This document shows, piece by piece, positions 23,312-33,700 of a stretch of 64,000 nucleotides of DNA. Origin of the DNA: Imbricaverruca yamaguchii (lineage: Eukaryota > Arthropoda > Thecostraca > Neoverrucidae); the NCBI GenBank assembly GCA_034440575.1, contig JAOTOL010001634.1, positions 669,001 to 733,000 of the forward strand, read 5' to 3'. Under the pieces are notes generated by a model, which saw only the letters and a program-made list of their open reading frames with translations, did no database searches and had not been told where the DNA came from. The translations under genes and the position numbers were made by a program. Position 1 is the first letter of the stretch, and every line of letters starts with the position of its first letter.

Positions 23312-24039
23312 GACGCGATGACAGAGGCCGAGACGGACAAAAGTCAGGCCATAACCCAATGTTCGGGATTTGGACCCGATAAAGCCCAGTTATGAAATTC
23401 CGCCAATATATACATGGGCATGGTGGGTTTTTAAAATCATTGAGTTTTCCAGTTTCACTTTAGGCAAATAATCCATGGAAAGACGGGTGGCATTAAGCAA
23501 ATGAATAAATATACAAGATAAACATGAAATAATTTATTGAAGTGAATTTACACAAAGGACACTGAAGACAAATATAAAAATACAGATTCCTGATATTTCT
23601 GAGGCAGCCAAGGTGTGTCAAGGAACATCCTTTACTTGTCCTGTGGGTGCAGTCAGGGATTTATCACGGCCTCCTGCTTCTAAGAGGTGCTCTTACTTCC
23701 CTCCATCTCTCCCATGGCTGTGCTGTTCTGTTATTTAGTGCACTTCATTCGTATTTAGTTATCTTCGATTAGTGACTGGATGTTATGGTATAACCTAGGG
23801 AGTTCTGCTTCACCTATCATTCAGTTCCTGGTGCCAACTAAAGTTCCAATTCCATGTGTATCCATTTGTGTGCCTTACACCATGCATTTCGTGGCCTTCA
23901 TAGAACAGCCTTGAAATTAAGACCATCGCCAAATATAACAAATTATACTGATAAAGTCGTTCAAACTTCGCATTCTTCTCCGTCATATAGCTCAAATTAC
24001 TTGCCACCAAAAAGGAACTAAGCAGGTCAGTGCTGCTTC

Positions 24040-24370
24040 GGAAAGTCCAGCTGAGTCCCGTGAAAACGGAAAATAAGGTGGTAGAAATCCGACGGATTTT
24101 TTTAGGGGTGCAGCGGTTACTCTACTTCACCCTATTTCGGAACCTCGGACCGCCCCCGAGTATCCATATTCACAACCGAAATTTCCCGAAAGTGTTCCTA
24201 GCATCCGAAGGTGATTTTTTTGGTGGAGTGGAGGGAGGGGACAAACAAAGTCCGATTTGAACCGAAAAATAGAGTGGCCGAAATCCGATGATTTTTGGGG
24301 GATGTGGTGGGGTGGGGGGTTGCAGTGGTAACTGCCTCACCTCATTTCGGTTCCATGGACTGCCCCTGGA
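24040..24370. repeat. Dispersed repeat with GAAATCCGAYGRTTTTT motif
   Basis: Two successive copies (about 24060-24160 and 24250-24370) share AAATCCGAYGGATTTTT, a G-rich stretch, CAGTGGTAACTGCCTCACC and TTTCGG...CGGACCGCCCC. Related copies are at 55365-55450 and, more decayed, 16980-17040. Length and ends are not clear; it may be the 3' part of a SINE or other retroposon. Confidence 0.55.
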
Positions 24371-24769
24371 TATAGTGACTTTGTATGTGCCTTCAATATA
24401 TTTACTATAATTTCTAACTCAAGAAGTATTTGTTGCTTGTCATCCGTACTTATCTATTTTTCAATGGCACTCATCTTTTCATAGATTTTGCTGGATACAG
24501 TAAATAGTTGCTTACCACAGTTGTTTTAAAAACCACTATCCCCATAGTCATGTTAAGTCATGCTTTTTACTTTACTTTTGGAAACATGTCGTGAACCTTA
24601 AACAAGACAGTTTTACATCAAATGAGTTTTCCATCAATATTTTTGCACATGATCTGCTATGGATTATCGAAAATATTTCCTATTGTCGGCGTGACTACTT
24701 TTGTCCAACTGTTGCAAGCTTCGCACTCCATAGCCTATGGAAAAATCCCTATTAATTTGTCCTGTCCGT

Positions 24770-25345
24770 GAACAAACCTTGAGGGGCACCGCCTGTTTAG
24801 CTAAGAAGGATGTCTTCGTTGCCCAGAGGAGCGCCTTCCTAGTTCAGATGGGTGCCTGTCTAGTCCAGGAAACCCTCGTTGTTCAGAGGCGTCTTCATCA
24901 TCCAGGGAGACGTCTAGGTTTTCCAGAGAGAGGTGTCTAGGTTGTCCAGATTGGCGCATTCATTGTCTAAAAGAGCATCTTCGTCGTCCGGAGGGACACC
25001 TTCGTCGTTTACAGGTGCGCCTGTCGGTTCTATATGTGCTCCTGGCTACTCCAGACAGTTTTTTTTGTCCTATCCCGAAGGAGGTGTTAGTTTTCCAGAG
25101 AGGTGCCTTCCCAGCTTAGAGGGGTGTCTACTGAGTCTAGAGGTGCACCTATTTCAGGGACTCCTTCGTTGTCCTGAGGGCAACATGACACTGTTTGGTC
25201 ATGAGGGATGCTTTGGTTGTCCAGAGTGTCCCTCCTCGTTTGCATGTGTGCCTGTATCGTCTAAAGATTTTCTTTTGCAATCCAGAGGAACAACTTCGCT
25301 TTCCAGAGGGGAACCTTCTTCCAGAGCTGAGAACAGCGTCTGCAC
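24770..25345. repeat. Degenerate tandem repeat, unit about 30 bp
   Basis: Phrases such as GTCCAGAGGGGCGCCTTCG recur about every 27-32 bp with heavy divergence (TTGTCCAGATTGGCGC, TTTCCAGAGAGGTGCCTTCC and others). One plus frame is open for 189 codons across it. The peptide has no consistent unit, so I read it as a decayed satellite. Confidence 0.6.
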
Positions 25346-26400
25346 AGTCTATGGTGCCTATTTAGCCCAGGAACACACTGGATGGGCTTCTGGACCAAAA
25401 TTCGTCCTCCTTGGTGGAGAACGATTTTTGGTAGCGAGAGCGGCACGAAGCTGGCGCCACATTGGGTGGGTGGCATCATGGGGAGTATATTCTCGACCGT
25501 GATCGAGGGGAAGGGGGCGTATGCTTTCAGTTTCCCATTCCTGGATGGGCGACTTCCGCACCGTCCCTTAACTTCACGAATCGATGGGAACTTATGGTGA
25601 GAAGCATGCCCCGATGTAGCTCGAAAGTGACCTCGACCTAGCGATTTCCATTGAAAGGACAACGCACTCCAATTGGACGTTTTCGTTCATTGAGCAATGG
25701 TCGCATATCCTGCACTTGCCATGGACCGAAGGCGTAATACATGGCGATATCCGCCAGAAGATTCCTTCATTCATGAAGGTTTCAGTCTTGTAATAAACCT
25801 GTGTAAATTGATGCTGTAAATGTTTCTGGTTTTACTATTTATATATTATTTTCCAGTGGAGTAAAACATTGTTTAGAATTAAATATTATATCAAATTATT
25901 TACAGCTTCACTCCGGTGAGGCACTCGTGCTTGTTTTGCGTGCGTATGTGCTTGTCTGCCTGCGTGCGTGACATACTTATGCATTGTCCGTAAACTCAAA
26001 GGCACTCTGCATCCAGAACAGCCGACAACATCTTTGTACCCCGAAACACTGTTTCATCTATGTATTTTATCATTCAATCAACCTTGTAAGCTCAGTAACA
26101 ATTGCGTAACAACATCTCACCAACAACATCAACGAGTCATATAACAAGCAAAAAAACAAGAGGCCTTCAAGCTAACAATAAATCAGTTAGCGAGTTGAAG
26201 TTCAGGTGCAATCAACACAAGTAGAAGATCAGGTGCAGTCGACGCACAAGTAGCACAATCGACACATGTAGCACAATTGAACACCAAGACAATATCCGAT
26301 TGATAACAGCTTAAAATCGAAGCGTTTGAGCAGAAGTGCCGGGCACTGGGCTATGCTGAGCTCGACCCATTTTTAACAATTCAACGGGATGACAGCAAAG

Positions 26401-26477
26401 TCATGGCACAATCGCTTCGTTGCGCCCATAGCCATATCCGTCAGCAATGTTGAAGTTGCCGCTGGTCGTGTACTCCG
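26401..26477 (-). CDS. Candidate exon 4 of gene B
   Basis: An acceptor (CTTGTCATCAG) and the EYTTSGNFNIADGYGYGRN-EAIVP peptide are identical to gene A through all 77 coding positions. Here the next codon is TGA, where gene A has TGG. As in gene A, joining it to exon 3 requires a weak donor upstream of the exon 3 stop. Confidence 0.45.
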
Positions 26478-26600
26478 CTGATGACAAGCCAATGACAGAG
26501 CCTCAGGTAGCGCACGACTCGCCGCGCGACCATACGCCTATACGGAGTGGTGACGAGCACGCAGCCAATGTCCGGTCATGTTTCGCAGGGGAGTGATGGT

Positions 26601-26785
26601 CTACTCAACACTCCACGAGTCTTCAAAGTCATTCTGCAGCTGGTCCATCCAGACCGAGTGGTTGACCTCCCACTCGTCGGTATCGAGGCCTCTGCCCGAG
26701 CTGGTGAGCTGGCTGAAGAAGGTGGCGGCCGCGACGACGACCACAATCACCACGACTACCACCACGACTACGCCGATGACGGGTC
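26601..26785 (-). CDS. Gene B exon 3
   Basis: The acceptor is ATCTCTGCCAG. It encodes the Val-rich helix and the SQLTSSGRGLDTDEWEVNHS tail, stopping at TAG (26603-26601). The helix-coding part is a run of GTN codons that resembles a decayed GAC/CAC (on plus) trinucleotide repeat, which may explain its rapid divergence from gene A. Confidence 0.85.
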
Positions 26786-29700
26786 CTGGCAGAGATCAGG
26801 CACCGTCAGATGCCAGACAACGTGAGGAACTGCCAGGAGTGAGAGCCGACATAGGTGAGGTATCGGCAGAGGTAAGACCCGACAGAGGTGAGTTGCCGGC
26901 AGAGGTAAGAGCCAACAGAGATGAGACGCCGCCAGTGGTGAGGGCCGAGAGACATGAGGAGTCGTCAGAGTTGAGAGCCGAAAGAGGTGAGACATCGTCG
27001 GAGTTGAAGACTGACAGAGGTAAGGGGTCGTCAGAGTTGAGAGCCAACAGAGTTAAAGTACCGCTAGAGATGAGAACCGAGAGAAGTGAGGCAGCATGAC
27101 GTGTGAGAGCCACAGAGGTAAAGCATCGTCAGGGGTGAGAACCGACAAAGCTGAGGCACAGTAAGAGGCAAGAGCACATAGTGCGATGAATACTGAAAGG
27201 TGAGAGCTGACATAGGTGAGGCACCGTTAGGTGTGAGAACCAACAGAGTTGAAGCGTCGTCAGAGATGAGATTCGATATAAGTAAGACACGGTAAAAGGT
27301 AAGAACCGACAGTGGTCATGAACGTGAGAGGTGAAGGCCGACATAGGTGGGACACTATCAGATGTGAGAGACGACAGAGGTGAGGCATCGTCAGGGGTGA
27401 GAACCGACAGAAGTGAAGCACCATGACATGTGAGAGCCACAGAGGTAATGCATCGTCAGAGGTGAGGGCCGACAGATGTGAGGAACCGTCAAAGGTAAGA
27501 ATCGATAGTGATGACGAATAGTGAGAAGTGAGAGCCGCCAGAGGTGAGGCACCATCAGATATGAGAGTCGACGGAGGTGAAGTTTTGTCAGAGCTGAAAA
27601 CCGACATTAGTGATGGAAGGTCAGAGGTGAAAGAGGACAGATGTACGATACCGTCAGAGGTTGTAGTCTCAGTGGTGAGGCGCTGTCAGTGGTGAGAGCC
27701 GAGATAAGTGAGGAACTGTATAAAATGATAGCCGACAGGGGTGAGGAACCATAAGATTTGATAGCCCACAGAAGTGAGGAACCATCAGAGATAAGACGCC
27801 ATCAGCACACGTATTCTGAGTAGAAGGGTCAAATCAAGACCAAAAATGAATTATCGCATCCTATAGAAATAGCTGGGAGATGACCTCTCAGGCACGGTGT
27901 CGTCGTTGTGGACTTTGGCCAGAAAGTCGTTAGTGGGTTCGTCTTTTTAATATAGGTGCGGAGATCCACTGACTGCCGAATGCAGTTCAGACTTCGCTCC
28001 TGATGGAAGGCATGCCAGATAATACATTAGCTGACCCATTGCATTTCTACATTACATGAGATTATGTCGTCATTCAAAGCTAAGGCATCGTCCAACTATC
28101 GAGCATTCCTTCCTTCCTGGACCATTTGCATCCTCGCGATGGGAGTAATAATTGATTAGACTGCATAGCAGGACGTGATCCTTCCTTGTTAATTTTTGTT
28201 TGGGGGAGGGGCAATGAGTTATGCCACTCCAGCACATTCACGTCAGATATGTTGTGAATTATTTGGAAAGTAGTGAGTTTAGAAAAGTAGACAGTCAAAG
28301 TTCTCAGGGAATATGTTTGCATTATTAGTTGTTGTACGCTGTTGAAAAGCATGCCTGTAATGCGGGAATGGACCCAGTGCTGTTTTTGTTTAAAAAAATA
28401 GGATTCTATTGCGAATTGCAACCACTGGGAGATCAAGATTGTAGCCCAAGAAAGCCACATGTGTGAATTGCTGATGGTTCGAAATGTACAGGCCATTCTA
28501 AGTCCTCCGGCAAATCAACGTTTTTTTTCAGAGGAGATGTTGATCAACCAACCAAATTAATAGGCCTTAGACAAAAACACCAAAGGGGTGAAGTTTGGCA
28601 CGTGTTATATGCTGCCAGTGCAGCACCAGCCAAAATATGGTGGTTGCCATAGGAGACCGATGTGTGAACTTTCTAAGAGTCCTACAGATAGAAAATATCG
28701 CTTGAAATTTGCGTGGTTCTGTACCCTGTTCGTGACTAACAGGAAAAGCGTCATAAAATACCATTGTAAGTATACCACCTATTTCTTCCGTAGTAAATTA
28801 TGTATATATGACAGTGTAACATCATCCTATAAAATGCGAAACAGGATTGTTACGTTCACCTCTTTGCGTGGGAATCCAAACATTGGCAGCACTAATCATT
28901 CAGGAAGGGAATCGATCGATGATCAGGACTGGTGGCTTCATTACCAGCTCCTTTGAAAGCAAAACCATGTAATTCTCATCTCACCCAAGCCTCCAATTGC
29001 TCCTCCGAAAATACCCAGAAGACCGCCCAGACCTTGGCGGCGGATGTTGGTGCTGAGCCGATCCAACGAACTGGAAAGACGAAGAGAAAACAAATATTAG
29101 TCCCCTAGGCCACGATCTTCCAATCGTTTATGGCGATAGCCCACATGTATGACACGTTCAGGCGTTTGTAAGCTGTATACTAAGCGAATGTGCAAGCACG
29201 GAATTTACAAAGGTTTCTGATTGGAATTCCAAGACAACATTTGCAAGACTGGATAGTTATTCTGATCGTTGAATCGCTTTGACATATAGCTCAGGAAGCA
29301 CATGGTAGCTTTATGGGAGTTTAGGTGACACGAAATTACCCTTCACGAGGCTTTTAACATTTTTCCAGAGATGAAGTCGAATGCGTATTACTGTTTGTGA
29401 CTACGGTATATATAATTACGACCACGGCTAGTAGAAGCACGAAGTAAAAGATGGTTTTATAGAAAAACCGGTTTCAATCCCACCTCTGTCAAGCAGAATA
29501 CTTTGTATGTTGGATAGTAATTCCCTCGTAAAACTACTGAACATTTATATTATGTAAGAAGTCTACTTGAGGCACAGTTTTCTCTTCTGATCGGCTTAAT
29601 TCAGACTAAGAAAATATATCTACTGAGAAGAGATTTACTTGGATTAGCGCGCTAACCTGAGAGCCTGTCACATATCGTGCAACGGAGAGGGTGGATTCCC

Positions 29701-30678
29701 CCCCCCTAACACCTCGGAAATTACTGAAGTTGAAGGTAAAAAATATGGAGGGAGAGACTCCGGTTGTAGTGGACTCTGCATTGTACATACATTTGATGAC
29801 ACTAGGCCAATGCTCTAAAGGTCAAACGATGTCGAGATTGATCCGCACGCAACGCTTCCTCTTCACCGCGATGACGGAACCCCGGTGACCTTGGACGTTT
29901 TGCGGGCGGGTGATCGATCCGTCGAATTTGCACCACGGCAGTTGCTGTATTTACCGTCGAATTATTGTTTTAATGCATGGGATGCGCCGATAAATTTACA
30001 ACGCAGCCAAATGATTTCATTGCATTTCTTCTGTCTGTTTATGAGATATCGTCGAAAAACTGTGCGGGGGTTGGCGAACCCCTCCCCCTCCGTTGCGCGT
30101 GTTGGCTTAGGCTTTTTGCATTACCGTTATATTCAGTGATATTCACCTCACAACTTTAGAGGTTTGATGAACACGCATAGGTTATTTGAATCATTACTCC
30201 ACGACTGAAAAAGAGGATAGACGTTCTTCAATGGCGAGAAGCTCAGTCCCGTATGGCTTCGTTGAAAAGTTAAATAACACAATGACAAACTAAAATGCCT
30301 CACATTCCAATGCAAAATGTAGCACGAGTTGGAAAATTTTGTATCTTAATTCAGTATTCGGTATGCACACTCTTCAACCACAGTATTACATGTGCCTCAC
30401 GGGGATATCGCGGAAGCATCCATGTTGGGAGATCAGCTTTTTTCGCATAATTCCGATGGAGCTCGCTAGTTGCATGACATCTGCACGGTGTTCGTCTTGG
30501 GTCCGTGTGGTGATATGTGTTTTGGCACGTACCTCTGCTGCCGGGGAGGCTGGTAGTCGTAGTAGTTGTTGAAGTTGTAGGTGCCGGGAGCCGATTGTCC
30601 GCTCTGCTGATGATTGAAGCCACCATCTGCCGCCGCTACGGCCACCACGGCCACAACGAAGCAAATGATCGTCTTCAT
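26601..30678 (-). CDS. Gene B: paralogue of gene A, three exons
   Basis: Exon 1 is 30678-30533, exon 2 is 29070-28985 and exon 3 is 26785-26601. Borders are AG|GTACGTG, CTTTCCAG|T, TTGG|GTGAGA and CTGCCAG|GA. The phases match those of gene A, and 146+86+185 nt give exactly 138 codons plus TAG. The protein has a signal peptide (MKTIICFVVAVVAVAAA), a Gln/Asn/Tyr/Pro-rich segment, a Gly-rich segment five residues longer (GGLLGIFGGAIGGLG), a membrane helix that is almost pure Val (VIGVVVVVVVVIVVVVAAA) and an acidic tail identical to A but for one residue. Function unknown; a small membrane or surface protein is inferred from layout. Divergence is concentrated in the N-terminal segment and helix, while the tail is frozen. 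Another in-frame ATG lies upstream but would bury the signal peptide. Confidence 0.8.
26800..27810. repeat. 33-bp minisatellite in intron 2 of gene B
   Basis: About 30 degenerate units of GAGGTGAGGCACCGTCAGAG plus GTGAGAGCCGACA occur. Minus-strand frames repeat an 11-residue LTSDDASPLSA-like peptide but are broken by stops and frame changes. The last one stops (TGA) 12 nt before the exon 3 acceptor. It is roughly three times as long as the array in gene A. Confidence 0.88.
28985..29070 (-). CDS. Gene B exon 2
   Basis: This 86-nt exon lies between TCTTTCCAG and GTGAGATG. It encodes SLDRLSTNIRRQGLGGLLG and a longer Gly/Ile run. An in-frame 15-nt length difference from gene A is the only indel between the two exons. 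Confidence 0.82.
29650..30115. mobile_element. Possible short inverted-repeat element in intron 1 of gene B
   Basis: GTGCAACGGAGAGGGTGGATTCCCCCC near 29672 is roughly the reverse complement of GGGGTTGGCGAACCCC...CTCCGTTGCGCG near 30066-30096. About 370 bp separate them. The segment seems to be absent from gene A's intron 1, which would fit an insertion. I could not define a target-site duplication. Confidence 0.35.
30533..30678 (-). CDS. Gene B exon 1
   Basis: The exon has 48 codons plus two bases and the donor CAGCAGAG|GTACGTG is identical to gene A. TTTCAGAGTTCGCC precedes the ATG, matching gene A's upstream sequence. Confidence 0.85.
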
Positions 30679-31369
30679 GGCGAACTCTGAAACTGGTGAC
30701 ACAATTATGCAAATTTTTTCAGGTGTTGTTGCCATGAGAGTTGTCGGATTTTTGTCGAAGTGAAGGCATGGATCCAGAAACGAAAACTCCAACATAGACT
30801 GGTGGGCAGTTCGAGGTGCACTGGTTTATATCAATCATGAAAATGTACATGTGCACCTGAATAGATTGATGTCATGAGGACAATGTGCTACATCTTGGTT
30901 AGTGGGAAATTTAGAGAGCATTTCCATAATAGGATAAATTTTGTATCATCTTTTTGTCTTGCAATTTGCAAGGGTTGTGCGAACGTATGCAAAAATAGTG
31001 ATTGTGACGAATAGCTCAAGTGATCCAACGCAGCTCTGGTTGCCTATAGGACCAATCCACAGGAAAGCATTGCAACTGAATGCTCGTGATTATGAAAGGT
31101 GCGCTCAAAATGTATCACTGTTCTCAGGACCCAGGACAAGTGATACACTCAAAGTGTACCACTTGTCCCCAAGATTACACTAAAAATGTAACGCTCACCC
31201 CAGATTGCAACTACCTCTTTTTGTGCAAATTCTGTCGCGGAATGCATGCCTTCTGGATTGATGCGCAATACTTAAAGAGCAACAGGAATGCCAAAGCCAA
31301 CGGGAGCGTTGGCCATAAGATTGGTATTTCAGAAACAGAAGGATGTGAGATTGTCTCCAAAAGATGATT

Positions 31370-31420
31370 TCCTCAGCAAGTAGCAGACAATTTTCAAGTG
31401 TCCTTTTCTATCTCGGTTGG
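31370..31420 (+). other. Unit 2 counterpart of the GHTRNIE-adjacent fragment
   Basis: GATTTCCTCAGCAAGTAGCAG at about 31366 matches GATTTCCTCAGCGAGAAGCAG at about 19013 and is followed by ACAATTTT in both. The FFNGHTRNIE half is not present directly upstream here. This copy has a stop (TAG), so it is not coding now. Confidence 0.45.
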
Positions 31421-31449
31421 GTGAGTCCTTCGTCACCTTATCTATCGCT

Positions 31450-31770
31450 ATGCCTGTTACCCGGACATATGGATTGAAGTCGGTGCTACGACCCATATGT
31501 GAAGTACGGCAGCATCTTACCAGCTTTACTCGGAGGTATGGATTGACGTCGGTGCCACGGCCCATGGGTGAAGTACGGCATATTCTTACCAGCTTTACCC
31601 GGAGGTATGGATTGACGTCGGTGCTACGGCCCACAGGTGAGTTAGTTAGTTAGTTATTAGGGCTTTAGGGCGCATCGGGCCCATAGGTGAAATACAGCAG
31701 AATCTTACCAGCTTTACCAAGACGTATAGATTGACGGTGCTACGACCCATAGGTCAAGTAGGGCAGCGTC
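31450..31770. repeat. 69-bp tandem repeat, about four units
   Basis: Units starting ACCAGCTTTAC at 31519 and 31588 are exactly 69 bp apart. Flanking units at about 31450 and 31709 are more diverged. The unit contains GGATTGACGTCGGTGC, and an imperfect TTAG run (31640-31657) interrupts the array. Confidence 0.88.
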
Positions 31771-31959
31771 GTACCATCTTAAAACACCTTCCATGTTAAT
31801 GTTGTGGCCTTGCCAGGAATGAAATGACTCGACAATTCCTCCTCTTCTGCCGACTTTAAATTGGGTTATAAATATATGCCTAATGGTTCAAGAGGTGATC
31901 AATCCTATGTGGAAAATAATCATACTTCAAATCCATATAACTCGACCAAAATAGCCTAA

Positions 31960-32208
31960 GTGGGTGCCCCCACATTTCTCTTCGCGAAGATCAGAGCCAA
32001 CATTTGGTTCATCTCGGCATACAACCTGATGATGCACATGCTAGTTATCTATCGGAAGGGTCACGATGCGTTCCACTACGGTCTTTCAGAAGCAAGTAGG
32101 GCGGCCACAAGAGCTGCTTCTTCAACGGTCACACGAGGAACATCGAAGCTCGCGCGTCGCACTGCCCGCGGCCAGACCGCATCTTCGAGTCTCCGCACTC
32201 CGAGCTGA
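31960..32208 (+). CDS. Plus-strand repeat-tailed family, copy 3, first frame
   Basis: This copy is open from about 31960 to TGA at 32206-32208: FLFAKIRANIWFISAYNLMM, HMLVIYRKGHDAFHYGLSEA, then an Arg/Ser/Thr-rich basic end (ARRTARGQTASSSLRTPS). The same two parts occur in copy 1, and the first in copy 2. The conservation of HMLxIYRKGHDAFHYGLSEA across three diverged copies suggests a once-coding exon. The start is uncertain: the ATG at 31960 is not shared, so an upstream exon is likely. No family is recognised. The neighbour is gene B, divergent. Confidence 0.45.
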   Translation: MGAPTFLFAKIRANIWFISAYNLMMHMLVIYRKGHDAFHYGLSEASRAATRAASSTVTRGTSKLARRTARGQTASSSLRTPS

Positions 32209-32660
32209 GGTCACTGCTCGAGGAGATCGCACCGCAGTGCCACTCGTCAACTTCACTCCACGTCCGCATGCAGTCAATCCTGCAGCCCATCATGCAGGCC
32301 ACACTGCAGGTCAGACTGCAGGTCACACTGCAAGTCACACTACAGGTCAGACTGCATGCCAACGTGCAGCCAGTCGGAAGGGTGGCGGTATCCGTGCTGT
32401 GAAGCTCCGTCCTCAGCAGATGGCTGGAGAGTGTCCATTTTGGCCCGTCCGCCAGCCGAACCTTCCGTCCCGCGTATCGTGGCGTAAAATAGAATCCATC
32501 GCGACGCTAGCGCCGCACGTGGTGACCGCCGTTAGCGCCGGAAGGTTACCTGTGTTGCGGCCGACTAGCAGGCAACTGTGTGCGTTGGATTCAAACCAAT
32601 CTCCTTTATATGTTGCAATTTTCTACTGACACAGATTCCGGCAAGGAGTGAGAGCTCCGG
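32209..32660 (+). pseudogene. Plus-strand family, copy 3, downstream block
   Basis: After the TGA the sequence still matches copies 1 and 2: about six 12-bp repeats, GTCGGAAGGGTGGCGG, and a block reading WRKIESIATLAPHVVTAVSA ending LYVAIFY at about 32629. One base missing at about 32391 relative to copy 1 changes the frame before the last block. This block is conserved in one frame in all three copies, so it may be a separate exon. Confidence 0.4.
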
Positions 32661-33284
32661 CTTGAGACGTGATGGCAGAGGCCAAGACGGGCAAAGCCGT
32701 AGTCGGACCAAGTGTTATGAATTTGGATCCGGCGAGGCACATGATGAAATTCCGCCGCCACTCTATGCACGAACGAACAACACTCCCATTAGCAACATTA
32801 GGGGTCGTGAACTAGCCAATTTCAATGTGTTTTTCCTTTATAGAAATGCTACTCAGTCGTTGACAAAGACGGTGGTTTATCGCCGCATCAATTCTTACTT
32901 TTTTAAGAGGACATGTGTGTATTTGTGAACATGGAAACATGCATATGTGTAGAGCTGCGGTATATTAAGAACTAGAGGAATGCTCGTATGTTGCCCAGGT
33001 GCAACCGTCTGTACAAAATATAATTATGATAGCTATCGAGTTGATCGTTTTCTAAAATGATACAGTGATATGTTCAATAGATAAGCGCACACATGCAGCT
33101 TTAAAATAGTGATAGTCACGTGCGATATTAAGCCGTATATCCTCGGGTTGCTATCCACGCACTTCCTCCTCTGACCAGGTCAGAGGATAGTGCTTGCGTG
33201 CAAGGCGGAGTGGGGATGCGATGTTAGGTTTGTGTCCGGTGTGTACGTGTGTATAAGTGTGAATCTAGAGTTGTGTTAGTGGCC

Positions 33285-33357
33285 GATGGCAGGTGGCAGG
33301 TGGCTGGTGGCAGGTGGCAGGTGGCTGGTGGCAGGTGGTAGGTCGCTGGTGGCGTCT
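33285..33357. repeat. GGTGGCAGGTGGC minisatellite
   Basis: Units of GGCAGGTGGCTGGTGGCAGGT, period 21-28 bp, are repeated about three times. G-runs on one strand could form a quadruplex. Open frames over it encode Gly-Gly-Arg-Trp-Leu-Val-Ala repeats and are artefacts. Confidence 0.85.
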
Positions 33358-33700
33358 CCTTCTGGGTCCCCGTCCGCACGGTGGCCGCAGCTGGCGTCGT
33401 CCTTCTCCGTCTCCTTCGTCCTCCTCCGTAAACAATCTCACGTGTCACGGTACCGAGGCAATGCAGCTCAGTCAATGTGGGGGCGTGCGAAACCCGAAAA
33501 AGCGTATGTCGAAATGGCTTCTCGGGTATCAGTCGGTAGGGGACATACTAGTGTTAAAAGCGGACATCCGTTCGGCGCATGCACAACTTCTTGTGAAAAT
33601 ACTCTTGATGTGTTGATATAGTGGCGCTTTTGGGGTAATCATCGGCGCATGCATAGACTGTTTACGTTTTCGCCCCAGAATGAAGCTTAATGGCATCATA

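Larger units (their letters stand above)
23320..25960. other. Inter-duplication spacer without a supportable gene
   Basis: Apart from the repeats listed at 24040-24370 and 24770-25340, I see only AT-rich unique sequence and short random open frames. AATAAA-type signals are present but not tied to a coding end. Confidence 0.5.
25960..33200. repeat. Tandem segmental duplication, unit 2
   Basis: This is the second copy of the cassette at 13470-20670, with the same gene order and orientation (minus-strand gene B, then plus-strand copy 3). Relative to unit 1 the intron 2 minisatellite is longer, and there is extra DNA between 29.6 and 30.1 kb. Confidence 0.8.

Noticed and set aside
24933..25502. 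189-codon plus-strand frame as a gene
   Set aside because: It spans a decayed tandem repeat, has no consistent peptide unit, no recognisable domain and no splice context.
26796..27607. Coding exon with 11-residue LTSDDASPLSA repeats joined to the Val-rich helix
   Set aside because: The frames are broken by stops and shifts, and the last one stops 12 nt before the exon 3 acceptor. Exons 2 and 3 already join in phase without it.
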